NCBI GenBank assembly: GCA_965215295.1 | Contig: OZ244045.1 | Coordinates: 3,534,001-3,598,000 of the forward strand | From: HK1 sp965215295 | GTDB taxonomy: Bacteria; Pseudomonadota; Gammaproteobacteria; HK1 | Reading direction: 5' to 3' | Length of the DNA stretch: 64,000 nt | Part shown: positions 53,612-62,546 of the stretch, one piece after another | How positions within the stretch are numbered: position 1 is the first letter of the stretch | Layout: the number at the start of each line of letters is the position of its first letter | Program-made: the position numbers and the translations under genes | Notes under the pieces: model-generated | The model's database searches: none | What the model saw: only the letters and a program-made list of their open reading frames with translations | What the model was told of the DNA's origin: nothing

Positions 53612-54348
53612 ACGACGGGCGGGCGGCGCTGGTGCTCGGCGCCACGTCGGACATCGGCCGCGCCATCGCGCGCGAGCTGGCGGGCGGCGGCTACGCGATG
53701 CAGCTCGCGGGGCGCGACCCGGCGCGGCTCGAGCGGGAAGCGCGGGACATCCGGGTACGTACCGGCGCCGTCGTGACCCTGCACTGCGGGGACACGCTCC
53801 GGGACGATGGCGGCGTCTCGATGCTCGATGCGCTCGACCCCCTGCCCGAGGTGGCGGTCTGCGTCGTCGGACTGCTTGGCGACCAGGCGGAGAGCCAGCG
53901 CGACATCGTGGCCGCGGAGCGGGTGATGCGGACCAACTATGTCGGCCCCGCCCTGCTGATGGGCGCCCTTGCCGAGCGCTTCGAGCGGCGCGGCAGCGGC
54001 GTGCTGGTCGGTGTCAGCTCGGTCGCGGGCGAGCGCGGGCGCGCCGCGAACTACGTGTACGGCTCCGCCAAGGCGGGGTTCACGGCATTCCTGTCCGGCT
54101 TGCGCAACCGGCTGTCCGCATCCGGCGTCCACGTGGTGACGGTCAAGCCGGGGTTCGTGCGCACCCGCATGACCGACGGGATGGACCTGCCGGCGCGGCT
54201 GACCGCCACGCCCGAGGAAGTGGCCGCGGCGGTCGTCCGGGCGATCCGGCGTCGTCGCGATGTGGTGTACGTGCGCCGCGTCTGGAGTCCGATCATGCTC
54301 TTCATGCGCGCCGTTCCCGAACGGGTCTTCAAGCGGATGAGGCTGTAG
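53608..54348 (+). CDS. dprE2: DprE2-like short-chain dehydrogenase
   Basis: 246 residues. NAD(P) motif VLGATSDIGRAIA, serine in SSVAGERGRAANY and the catalytic pair Y151 and K155 in YVYGSAKAGF. The late KPGFVRTRMTDGM and the C-terminal RRVWSPIMLFMRAVPERVFK match DprE2, the reductase of the arabinose-lipid pathway. Two truncated copies of this gene follow the second and third GT-C genes, so this is the only functional one in the window. Confidence 0.88.
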   Translation: MNDGRAALVLGATSDIGRAIARELAGGGYAMQLAGRDPARLEREARDIRVRTGAVVTLHCGDTLRDDGGVSMLDALDPLPEVAVCVVGLLGDQAESQRDIVAAERVMRTNYVGPALLMGALAERFERRGSGVLVGVSSVAGERGRAANYVYGSAKAGFTAFLSGLRNRLSASGVHVVTVKPGFVRTRMTDGMDLPARLTATPEEVAAAVVRAIRRRRDVVYVRRVWSPIMLFMRAVPERVFKRMRL

Positions 54349-54544
54349 CGTGGAGCCCACTCGCCGTTTCGAAGGCGCCGAACCGGAACACGGCCCCAGG
54401 CGGGCGCACGCCGGCCCGGTACGTTGCCCGGACCACCGCCGCGGGCCCCGTGCCGTTCGGCAGGGAGTGGACGAGGCAGAGCCATCCCCCGCTCGGCCGC
54501 ACCTTGTGAGCCATCCACGCGAGAAGGGAGAACGTTGATCATTG

Positions 54545-54565
54545 CCGCGGAAACCGCTTCCGCGG
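54545..54565. repeat. Perfect 8-bp stem hairpin before GT-C copy 2
   Basis: CCGCGGAA, a five-base loop, then TTCCGCGG. A copy with one changed base at the end of the stem is found at 57311-57331 before GT-C copy 3. Without a T-run it is not an ordinary terminator; it may influence translation or readthrough between the tandem genes. Confidence 0.7.
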
Positions 54566-54605
54566 ACGGCGGGAGTACGGTTTCGACCACCGGGCTTTGC
54601 GGACT

Positions 54606-57014
54606 GTGACGGGGCTTGCGGCGAGGGGTCTGGTCCGGGGCGCGGGAGTCGCGCTGTCGTTCCTGCCGTGGCTGGCGCTGCTGGGCTGGCTCTCGGCCGT
54701 CGCCTGGTTCCTGTGCGACGACGCCTTCATCAGCTTCCGCTACGCGCGCAACCTGCTGGAGGGTCACGGGCTGGTGTTCAACCCCGGCGAATACGTCGAG
54801 GGCTACACCAACCTCCTGTGGGTGCTGGAGCTGGCGGCGCTGTGGGGGGTGGTGGGGATTCCCCCGGAGCGGGCGGCGCCGTGGCTGTCGGTGGCGTGCA
54901 CGGTCGGGGTGGTCGCCGCGTTGGGGGTGTGGCTCGCCCGTGTGCCGGGGGTGCGCCAGCGGTGGCTGGTCGCCTGGATGGCGTTCGGGTTGCTGTGCAC
55001 CAGCGCCACCTTCGCGGTGTGGACCTCGGGCGGTGGGCTGGAGACGCGGCAGTTCACTCTGCTCATCGTGGTGGCGGTGGTGTGTCTGAGCCTGTGGCGC
55101 TCGGGGCGCCGGGGACTGGTGGCGGCGTCGCTGAGTCTGGCGCTGGCGGCGTGGACCCGTCCCGAGGGGCTGCTGACGGGGCTGGTGTGCATCGGCTGGT
55201 TCGCCGCGCAGACGATGGCGGACGCCGGGCGCCCCCGGCCGGACTGGAGGCGGCTGGCGTGGCTGGCGGCGCCGTTCGTGGTGCTGGTGGCCGCACACTA
55301 CGTGTTCCGGTACGCCTACTACGGGGAGTGGCTGCCCAACACGTACTACGCCAAGCACGTGCGGCCGTGGTACGAGTCGGGGTTTCGCTACCTGTGGGCG
55401 GCGGCGCTGGAGACGGGGCTGTACCTGCTGCTGCCGCTGGCGGCGGTGGCGGCGCGCGAGCGCTGGCGGGCGCACCGGGACGGGTCGTTCGCGCTGCCGC
55501 TCCTTCTGATGGGTGTCCACATGGCCTACGTGATGCGGATCGGTGGGGACATTTTCGAGTACCGGCCGCTGGACTTCTACTGGCCGCTACTGGCGTTCCC
55601 CGCGGCGGTGGGGGTCGTGCACCTCGGCTCGCGCCTGGCCGCCGGGCGTTGGCGCCCCCGTCTTCCCGGGCTGGTCGGGATGGGCGCACGGGCCTGCGCG
55701 GTGGCCGTCTTCGTGCCGGTGCTGTTCTACGCCGGCGCGATCCAGGGCGCGCGGCTGTTCGAGGGCGCCGCGATACGGGACTTGCTCGACTGGGGTTCTC
55801 GACCGCATGGACGGCATGTAGAACTCGACAGCGACAACGCCGGGTGGCTGCTGGCCACGCCGGGAATGCCGATGCTCGTCGCCATCTCCAACGACCTGCG
55901 ACGCCAAGCTGCCCGACAGCATGTTGCCAATCCCTTTGCAGTACACCGCAAGTTCGCCGCACGCCAACTTCGACGGTACAAGGCCTACGAGCACATGGAG
56001 CGGGGCGCGTTTCCCCCGGACGCGCTGACGGCCGGGCGTGGTCTCGGAATCCGGTTCTATTATCTCCCGGATCTGAAAGTTGTCGACGAATTCGGCCTGA
56101 CCGACGCCACCATAGCCCGCAACCCGGTCACCAAAGCCAATCATGAACGCAAAATTGCCCATGATCGGCGGCCGCCGCCAGGCTACCTCGAAGAGCGGGG
56201 TGTCAACATCACCGTACGTCCCGCGGCGGACAGTCCGACGAAGGCGCTCATGCGGGGGCGCTATGCCGCGCGGGTCGGCCCGAATCTCTGGATGCCCTTC
56301 AACTCTCCGGACGAGGAGTGGGTTCTCGATCGTTTTGCCGGGCGAAGCCTGCATGTGCGAGACATGCGATACGCCAGCCTGTCCTGGGAGGAGGCGGCTC
56401 CGGATTTCGACTACCGCTCGGGAGACTTGGGGTTCGTGGTGGATCGATCCAGGCCCAAATGGCCCCGAGTGCAGGCGTTCGCCAGGAATTGCGTACCGGA
56501 CGAGCTGCTGGTATGGCCCTGGTCGAACGAAGAGGCGGACGAACCGGCGCTCCAGCGCTGGACGGTCAACGAGACGGGGCTGTGCCGGGCCCTCGCCGCA
56601 ACGCCTCCGAAGTGGACCCGGTCGGTCGTCGACGATCCGTCCCGGCTGGAAGAGGTCGAGCGGGTGAGGACAGCCGCCCTCCGCTCGGTGTTCGACGTCT
56701 ACCTGCTGGGGAGGCGCCTGCTCTACTTCAGGCAGCCATGCCGTCCGGATGACAACGACGCGCGATTCTTCCTGCACGTGGTTCCGGTTGACGAGCGTGA
56801 TCTTCCCGGTGGGCGCCGGCAACATGGTTTCGACAACCTGGACTTCCGGATGGAAGAATACATAGAGGTCGGAGAGCGCTGCACGGCGGTGCGCAGACTG
56901 CCGGACTATCCCGTCGCCGAGATCCGCACCGGCCAGTTCACCGGCGAGGGCCGGCTCTGGGAGGGCACTGTCGTCGTCGCCGACCCCGGAGGCGACGGGA
57001 GGTCCTCGCCATGA
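54606..57014 (+). CDS. Large GT-C glycosyltransferase, copy 2
   Basis: 802 residues, GTG start as in copy 1. The first 390 residues are nearly identical to copies 1 and 3 (same FLCDDAFISFRYARNLLEGH and EGYTNLLWVLELAALWGV). The part from about 395 to 480 (RDLLDWGSRPHGRHVELDSD, RQHVANPFAVHRKFAARQLR) differs strongly, and the rest of the C-terminal domain has scattered changes. The DNA of the shared part is also nearly identical, pointing to recent duplication or gene conversion. Its stop overlaps a truncated dprE2. Confidence 0.8.
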   Translation: MTGLAARGLVRGAGVALSFLPWLALLGWLSAVAWFLCDDAFISFRYARNLLEGHGLVFNPGEYVEGYTNLLWVLELAALWGVVGIPPERAAPWLSVACTVGVVAALGVWLARVPGVRQRWLVAWMAFGLLCTSATFAVWTSGGGLETRQFTLLIVVAVVCLSLWRSGRRGLVAASLSLALAAWTRPEGLLTGLVCIGWFAAQTMADAGRPRPDWRRLAWLAAPFVVLVAAHYVFRYAYYGEWLPNTYYAKHVRPWYESGFRYLWAAALETGLYLLLPLAAVAARERWRAHRDGSFALPLLLMGVHMAYVMRIGGDIFEYRPLDFYWPLLAFPAAVGVVHLGSRLAAGRWRPRLPGLVGMGARACAVAVFVPVLFYAGAIQGARLFEGAAIRDLLDWGSRPHGRHVELDSDNAGWLLATPGMPMLVAISNDLRRQAARQHVANPFAVHRKFAARQLRRYKAYEHMERGAFPPDALTAGRGLGIRFYYLPDLKVVDEFGLTDATIARNPVTKANHERKIAHDRRPPPGYLEERGVNITVRPAADSPTKALMRGRYAARVGPNLWMPFNSPDEEWVLDRFAGRSLHVRDMRYASLSWEEAAPDFDYRSGDLGFVVDRSRPKWPRVQAFARNCVPDELLVWPWSNEEADEPALQRWTVNETGLCRALAATPPKWTRSVVDDPSRLEEVERVRTAALRSVFDVYLLGRRLLYFRQPCRPDDNDARFFLHVVPVDERDLPGGRRQHGFDNLDFRMEEYIEVGERCTAVRRLPDYPVAEIRTGQFTGEGRLWEGTVVVADPGGDGRSSP

Positions 57015-57304
57015 ACGACGGGCGGGCGGCGGCGCTGGTGCTCGGCGCCACGTCGGACATCGGCCGCGCCATCGCGCACGAGCTGGCGGGAGGCGGCTAC
57101 GCGATGCGGCTCGCGGGGCGCGACCCGTCGCGGCTCGGGCGGGAAGCGCGGGACATCCGGGTACGTACCGGCGTGCCCGGCACGGTACGCTGCCCGGACC
57201 ACCGCCGCGGGCCCCGTGCCGTTCGGCAGGGAGTCGACGAGGCAGAGCCGTCCCCCGCTCGTCCGCGCCTTGTGAGCCATCCACGCGAGAAGGGAGAACG
57301 TTGA
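57011..57304 (+). pseudogene. Truncated dprE2, relic 2
   Basis: The first 54 codons match dprE2 (MNDGRAAALVLGATSDIGRA on to RVRTG). At about 57172 the sequence jumps to what is, in the first copy, the intergenic region after dprE2 (compare 54415-54540), so the catalytic part is deleted. The open frame that remains (97 codons) has a junk C-terminus. Confidence 0.88.
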
Positions 57305-57371
57305 TCATTGCCGCGGAAACCGCTTCCGCGAACGGCGGGAGTACGGTGTCGACCACCGGGCTTTTCGGACT

Positions 57372-59780
57372 GTGACGGGGCTTGCGGCGAGGGGTCTGGT
57401 CCGGGGCGCGGGAGTCGCGCTGTCGTTCCTGCCGTGGCTGGCGCTACTGGGCTGGCTCTCGGCCGTCGCCTGGTTCCTGTGCGACGACGCCTTCATCAGC
57501 TTCCGCTACGCGCGCAACCTGCTGGAGGGACACGGGCTGGTGTTCAACCCCGGCGAATACGTCGAGGGCTACACCAACTTCCTGTGGGTGCTGGAGCTGG
57601 CGGCGCTGTGGGGGGTGATGGGGATACCCCCGGAGCGGGCGGCGCCGTGGCTGTCGGTGGCGTGCACGGTCGGGGTGGTCGCCGCGTTGGGGGTGTGGCT
57701 CGCCCGTGTGCCGGTGGTGCGCCAGCGGTGGCTGGTCGCCTGGATGGCGTTCGGGTTGCTGTGCTCCAGCGCGACGTTCGCGGTGTGGACCTCGGGCGGT
57801 GGGCTGGAGACGCGGCAGTTCACCCTGCTCATCGTGGTGGCGGTGGTGTGTCTGAGCCTGTGGCGCTCGGGGCGCCGGGGACTGGTGGCGGCGTCGCTGA
57901 GTCTGGCGCTGGCGGCGTGGACCCGTCCCGAGGGGCTGCTGACGGGGCTCGTGTGCATCGGCTGGTTCGCCGCGCAGACGATGGCGGACGCCGGGCGCCC
58001 CCGGCCGGACTGGAGGCGGCTGGCGTGGCTGGCGGCGCCGTTCGTGGTGCTGGTGGCTGCTCACTACGTGTTCCGCTACGCCTACTACGGGGAGTGGTTG
58101 CCGAACACGTACTACGCGAAGCACGTGCGGCCGTGGTACGAGTCGGGGTTTCGCTACCTGTGGGCGGCGGCGCTGGAGACGGGGCTGTACCTGCTGCTGC
58201 CGCTGGCGGCGGTGGCGGCGCGCGAGCGCTGGCGGGCGCACCGGGACGGGTCGTTCGCGCTGCCGCTCCTTCTGATGGGCGTCCACATGGCCTACGTGAT
58301 GCGCATTGGCGGGGACCATTTCGAGTACCGGCCGCTGGACTTCTACTGGCCGCTGCTGGCGTTGCCCGCGGCGGTGGGGGTCGCGCACCTCGGCTCGCGT
58401 CTGGCCGCCGGGCGTTGGCGCCCCCGTCTTCCCGGGCTTGGCGGGATGGGCGCACGGGCCTGCGCGGTGGCCGTCTTCGTGCCGGTGCTGTTCTATGCCG
58501 GCGCGATCCAGGGCGCGCGGCTGTTCGAGGGCGCCGCGATACGGGACTGGTTCGAGTGGGTTTTTCAACCGCATGGACGGCATGTAGAGCTCGACAGCGA
58601 CAACGCCGGGTGGCTGCTGGCCGCTCCGGGAATGCCGATGCTCGTCGCCATCTCCAACGACCTGCAACGCCGGTCTGCCCAGCAGCTCGTCGCTACACTC
58701 TTTGCAGGACACCGCGTGTTCGCCGCACGCCAACTTCGATGGTACAAGGCCTACGAGCACATGGAGCGAGGTGCGCTTCCCCCGGACGCGCTGATGGCCG
58801 GGGGTGCTCTCGGAATCCGGTTCTATTATCTCCCGGATCTGAAGGTCATCGACCACGAGGGCCTGATCGATGCCACCGTGGCTCGCAACCCGGTGACCCA
58901 CGCCAATCATGAACGCTTCATGGCCCATGATCGGCGACCGCCACCAGGCTACCTTGAAGAGCGGGGCGTCAACATCACCGTACATCCCGCAGTGGACAGT
59001 CCGACGAAGGCGCTCATGCGGGGGCGCTATGCCGTGCGGGTCGGCCCGAATCTCTGGATGCCCTTCGACTCGCCGGACGAGGAGTGGGTTCTCGACCGTT
59101 TTGCCGGGCGAAGCCTGCATGTGCGAGACATGCGGTACGCCAGCCTGTCCTGGGAGGAGGCGGCTCCGGATTTCGACTACCACTCGGGGGAGTTGGGGTT
59201 CGTGGTGGATCGATCCAGACCCCAATGGCCCCGAGTGCAGGCGTTCGCCAAGGATTGCGCACCGGACGAGCTGCTGGTATGGCCCTGGTCGACCGAAGAG
59301 GCGGACGAACCGGTGCTCCAGCGCTGGACGGTCAACGAGACGGGGCTGTGCCGGGCCCTCGCCGTAACGCCTCCGCAGTGGGCCCGGTCGGTCGTCGACG
59401 AACCGTCCCGGCTGGAAGAGGTCGAGCGGGCGAGGACAGCCGCCATCCGCTCGGTGTTCGACGTCTACCTGCTGGGGAAGCGCCTGATGTACTTCAGGCA
59501 GCCATGCCGTCCGGACGACAACGACGCGCGATTCTTCCTGCACGTGGTTCCCGTTGACGAGCGTGATCTTCCCGGTGGGCGCCGGCAGTACGGTTTCGAC
59601 AATCTGGACTTCGGGATGGAAGAGCGCGTGAGGGCCGGAGAGCGCTGCACGGCGGTGCGCACACTGCCGGACTATCCCGTCGCCGAGATCCGCACCGGCC
59701 AGCTCACCGGCGAGGGCCGGCTCTGGGAGGGCACTGTCGTCGTCGCCGACCCCGGAGGCGATGGGAGGTCCTTGCCATGA
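57372..59780 (+). CDS. Large GT-C glycosyltransferase, copy 3
   Basis: 802 residues; same GTG start context (GACTGTGACGGGG) and architecture as copy 2. D38-D39 in the first loop are kept. Residues around 395-480 (RDWFEWVFQPHGRHVELDSD, QQLVATLFAGHRVFAARQLR) are again distinct, with the flanks almost identical to copy 2. The stop overlaps a second, shorter dprE2 relic. Confidence 0.8.
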   Translation: MTGLAARGLVRGAGVALSFLPWLALLGWLSAVAWFLCDDAFISFRYARNLLEGHGLVFNPGEYVEGYTNFLWVLELAALWGVMGIPPERAAPWLSVACTVGVVAALGVWLARVPVVRQRWLVAWMAFGLLCSSATFAVWTSGGGLETRQFTLLIVVAVVCLSLWRSGRRGLVAASLSLALAAWTRPEGLLTGLVCIGWFAAQTMADAGRPRPDWRRLAWLAAPFVVLVAAHYVFRYAYYGEWLPNTYYAKHVRPWYESGFRYLWAAALETGLYLLLPLAAVAARERWRAHRDGSFALPLLLMGVHMAYVMRIGGDHFEYRPLDFYWPLLALPAAVGVAHLGSRLAAGRWRPRLPGLGGMGARACAVAVFVPVLFYAGAIQGARLFEGAAIRDWFEWVFQPHGRHVELDSDNAGWLLAAPGMPMLVAISNDLQRRSAQQLVATLFAGHRVFAARQLRWYKAYEHMERGALPPDALMAGGALGIRFYYLPDLKVIDHEGLIDATVARNPVTHANHERFMAHDRRPPPGYLEERGVNITVHPAVDSPTKALMRGRYAVRVGPNLWMPFDSPDEEWVLDRFAGRSLHVRDMRYASLSWEEAAPDFDYHSGELGFVVDRSRPQWPRVQAFAKDCAPDELLVWPWSTEEADEPVLQRWTVNETGLCRALAVTPPQWARSVVDEPSRLEEVERARTAAIRSVFDVYLLGKRLMYFRQPCRPDDNDARFFLHVVPVDERDLPGGRRQYGFDNLDFGMEERVRAGERCTAVRTLPDYPVAEIRTGQLTGEGRLWEGTVVVADPGGDGRSLP

Positions 59781-59941
59781 ACAACGGGCGGGCGGCGGCG
59801 CTGGTGCTCGGCACCACGTCGGACATCGGCCGCGCTGCCACCGCCGCGGACCCCCTTGCCGTTGCATGGGTAGTGAACGAGGACACCCCCCACCGTCTCG
59901 CAGGCAGTGAACGGGACAGGACCATCCCGAGGTCGGGATGA
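59777..59941 (+). pseudogene. Truncated dprE2, relic 3
   Basis: MNNGRAAALVLGTTSDIGRA matches the first 19 codons of dprE2, then the sequence jumps to the post-dprE2 intergenic type (GCCACCGCCGCGGACC) and frames out after 54 codons. It is more reduced than relic 2. Confidence 0.85.
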
Positions 59942-60201
59942 AGTCGCCGAAACAGTCGAGAAAGTGACTCCCGCCGGTGTCGGGAGCAAGCAGGCCGGTC
60001 CGGTTGACAAGGGAGGGTCGCCGGCGAATACTCCGCCGCATTCGACCGATGCGGAAGGCCGACGGCCCCGATGTCCTCGCACCCGCGCTTCACCTGTTGT
60101 TGCATCTGTATGCGGAATTCCCGGATGGGACTTTCTGCAAGGGAGGCGCGTGCGCTGAACCCGGGCTGAACCGACACACCAGTCGGAATCCGACACCAGA
60201 A
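59942..60201. other. Gap between the glycosyltransferase locus and cysI
   Basis: No gene is supported in this stretch. It leads into the terminator below. Confidence 0.4.
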
Positions 60202-60236
60202 AGCCGCCATCCGGGACTCCGGGTGGCGGCTTTTTT
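60202..60236 (+). terminator. Rho-independent terminator before cysI
   Basis: Stem AGCCGCCA / TGGCGGCT with an inner CCGG/CCGG pairing, followed directly by TTTTTT. It lies downstream of the glycosyltransferase genes and 27 bases before the cysI start; it could also act as an attenuator for cysI. Confidence 0.8.
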
Positions 60237-60262
60237 CGTTTCAGGACCAGGAAGACACGACC

Positions 60263-61921
60263 ATGTACCAGTACGACGCCTTCGACCGACAGCTCGTTCA
60301 GGAGCGGGTGGCCGACTTCCGCGAGCAGACCGCGCGCTATCTCGCGGGGGAGCTCGACGAGGACGCATTCAAGCCCCTGCGGCTCATGAACGGGCTCTAC
60401 ATCCAGCGCTTCGCCCCCATGCTGCGCGTCGCGATCCCCTACGGCGTCCTGTCCGCGGCCCAGCTCCGGATGCTCGCCTCTATCGCCGGACGCTACGACC
60501 GGGGCTACGGCCACTTCACCACCCGCCAGAACATCCAGTTCAACTGGCCTGCCCTGGAACGGGTGCCGGACATCCTCGCCGACCTCGCCTCGGTGGACAT
60601 GCACGCCATCCAGACCAGCGGCAACTGCATCCGCAACATCACCTGCGACCACCTGGCCGGCGTCGCCCCGGACGAGGTCGCCGACCCCCGCCCGTACTGC
60701 GAGCTCCTGCGCCAGTGGTCGACCCTGCACCCGGAGTTCGCCTACCTGCCGCGCAAGTTCAAGATCGCGGTGACCGGGGCCCGGCGCGACCGCGCCGTCA
60801 CCGAGGCGCACGACATCGGCCTGCGGCTCGTCGAGGACGACGCCGGCCGGCTCGGCTTCGAGGTTCTGGTGGGCGGCGGGCTGGGACGCACACCGGTGAT
60901 CGGCAAGGTGCTGCGAGCGTTCCTTCCCCACCGGGACCTGCTCTCGTACCTCCAGGCGATCATGCGGGTCTACAACCTGGAGGGGCGCCGGGACAACAAG
61001 TACAAGTCCCGCATCAAGATCCTGGTCAACGCGCTCGGCATCGAGGAGTTCCGCCGGCGGGTCGAGGCCGAGTGGCGCGTCACCCGGCGCCACGTCGCGC
61101 CGCTCGATGCGGAGGAGATCGACGCGCTACGCTCGCACTTCGAGCCGCCGCCCTACCGGCCGTTCGTCGAGGCCGCGAGCTTCGAGGCCGCGCAGGCCGC
61201 GGACCCCGCGTTCGCGAGGTGGGCGCGTTCCAACACCACCGGCCACCGGCAGCCCGGCTACCGCGCGGTGTTCGTCTCGCTGAAGGCGCCCGAAACCCCG
61301 CCGGGCGACATGACCGCCCGGCAGATGCAGGGTGTGGCCTGGCTGGCGGACCGGTACGGCTTCGGCCTGGTACGCACCACCCACGACCAGAACCTGCTGC
61401 TCGCCGACGTCGCGCTCGACGACCTGCACGCGCTGTGGCGGGGGCTTTCGGACCTCGGTCTCGCGACCCCCAACGTCGGCACCCTGACCAACATGATCTG
61501 CTGCCCGGGCCTGGACTTCTGCAGCCTCGCCAACGCCGAGTCCATCTCCGTGGCCCGGCAGATCAACGCGCTCTTCGACGACCTGGACTGGCTGCACGAC
61601 CTCGGCGACGTGCGGATCAAGATCTCCGGGTGCATGAACGCCTGCGGCCATCACCACGTGGGGCACATCGGGATCCTCGGCGTCGACAAGAAGGGCGAGG
61701 AGTGGTACCAGATCACCGTCGGCGGCTCCGCCGAAGAGCGCACCCGCCTCGGCCGGAAGATCGGCCCGTCGGTGCCCAAGGCCGAGGTTGCCCGGACCGT
61801 CGCCGCGATCCTCGACGTCTACCTCGCGCACCGCCGTCCCGACGAGCCGTTCCCGGAGACGGTGGAGCGGATCGGGGTCACGCCCTTCCGGGAGCGGGTC
61901 TACCGGGGAGACGGGCCATGA
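60263..61921 (+). CDS. cysI: Sulfite reductase hemoprotein (CysI-type)
   Basis: 552 residues. Reduces sulfite to sulfide with siroheme and a 4Fe-4S cluster. Substrate and siroheme residues lie in HFTTRQNIQFNWPALE and TSGNCIRNITCDHLAG. The cluster cysteines are in CCPGLDFCSLANAESI and ISGCMNACGHHHVGHIG. The gene overlaps a DUF934 gene, a pairing known from Pseudomonas and relatives. Confidence 0.93.
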   Translation: MYQYDAFDRQLVQERVADFREQTARYLAGELDEDAFKPLRLMNGLYIQRFAPMLRVAIPYGVLSAAQLRMLASIAGRYDRGYGHFTTRQNIQFNWPALERVPDILADLASVDMHAIQTSGNCIRNITCDHLAGVAPDEVADPRPYCELLRQWSTLHPEFAYLPRKFKIAVTGARRDRAVTEAHDIGLRLVEDDAGRLGFEVLVGGGLGRTPVIGKVLRAFLPHRDLLSYLQAIMRVYNLEGRRDNKYKSRIKILVNALGIEEFRRRVEAEWRVTRRHVAPLDAEEIDALRSHFEPPPYRPFVEAASFEAAQAADPAFARWARSNTTGHRQPGYRAVFVSLKAPETPPGDMTARQMQGVAWLADRYGFGLVRTTHDQNLLLADVALDDLHALWRGLSDLGLATPNVGTLTNMICCPGLDFCSLANAESISVARQINALFDDLDWLHDLGDVRIKISGCMNACGHHHVGHIGILGVDKKGEEWYQITVGGSAEERTRLGRKIGPSVPKAEVARTVAAILDVYLAHRRPDEPFPETVERIGVTPFRERVYRGDGP

Positions 61922-62484
61922 CCAGGCTCGTGGTGGACGGCAGGGAACGCGCCGATACCTGGAAGCACCTGCTCGCCGGCGACGGGCTGCCCGACCGGGA
62001 CTTCACGGTGGGATTCGCACGCTGGATCGAGGAGCGGCGCGACATCCTCGCGCACGTCGAGCGCACCGGCCGCTCCCTGGGGCTGCGTCTCGCGATCGAC
62101 GACGATCCGGCCGGCCTGGCCGCCGACGTCGGGCGCCTTGCCCTGATCGTCATCGAGATCCCGAGCGCCGCCGACGGCCGGTTCTTCAGCATCGCCGCGC
62201 GGATTCGCGAGCATCTGCGCTACCGGGGCGAGCTCAGGGCCACCGGAGACGTGGCCCCCGATCAGCTCTCGTTCATGCAGCGTTGCGGAATCAACGCCTT
62301 CGAGCTGGGGGAGGAGGTCGATATCGACCGCTTCATCCGCCGCTACGAGCGCTTCTACCAGTCGAGCGGCGGCATGACCACCCGCGACAACCTGATCCGG
62401 CTGGCCCGGCGGCGGTCCCGGCGCCCGGGCGGCGGTCCATCGTTCCAGGCGCGGACCACCACGGCCGGGTCGAGCCACGGATGA
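61918..62484 (+). CDS. DUF934 protein, sulfite reductase partner
   Basis: 188 residues, the family usually found right after cysI and annotated as probably involved in sulfite reduction. Core: SLGLRLAIDDDPAGLAADVG, RLALIVIEIPSAADGRFFSI, GDVAPDQLSFMQRCGINAFE. It overlaps cysI by ATGA. The biochemical role is not settled. Confidence 0.9.
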   Translation: MTRLVVDGRERADTWKHLLAGDGLPDRDFTVGFARWIEERRDILAHVERTGRSLGLRLAIDDDPAGLAADVGRLALIVIEIPSAADGRFFSIAARIREHLRYRGELRATGDVAPDQLSFMQRCGINAFELGEEVDIDRFIRRYERFYQSSGGMTTRDNLIRLARRRSRRPGGGPSFQARTTTAGSSHG

Positions 62485-62546
62485 GCGCTCGTCCGGGGCG
62501 GAGGCGCCTGTCCGTTTTCCGGGCCGCCGCGGCGGCGTGACGGGGG

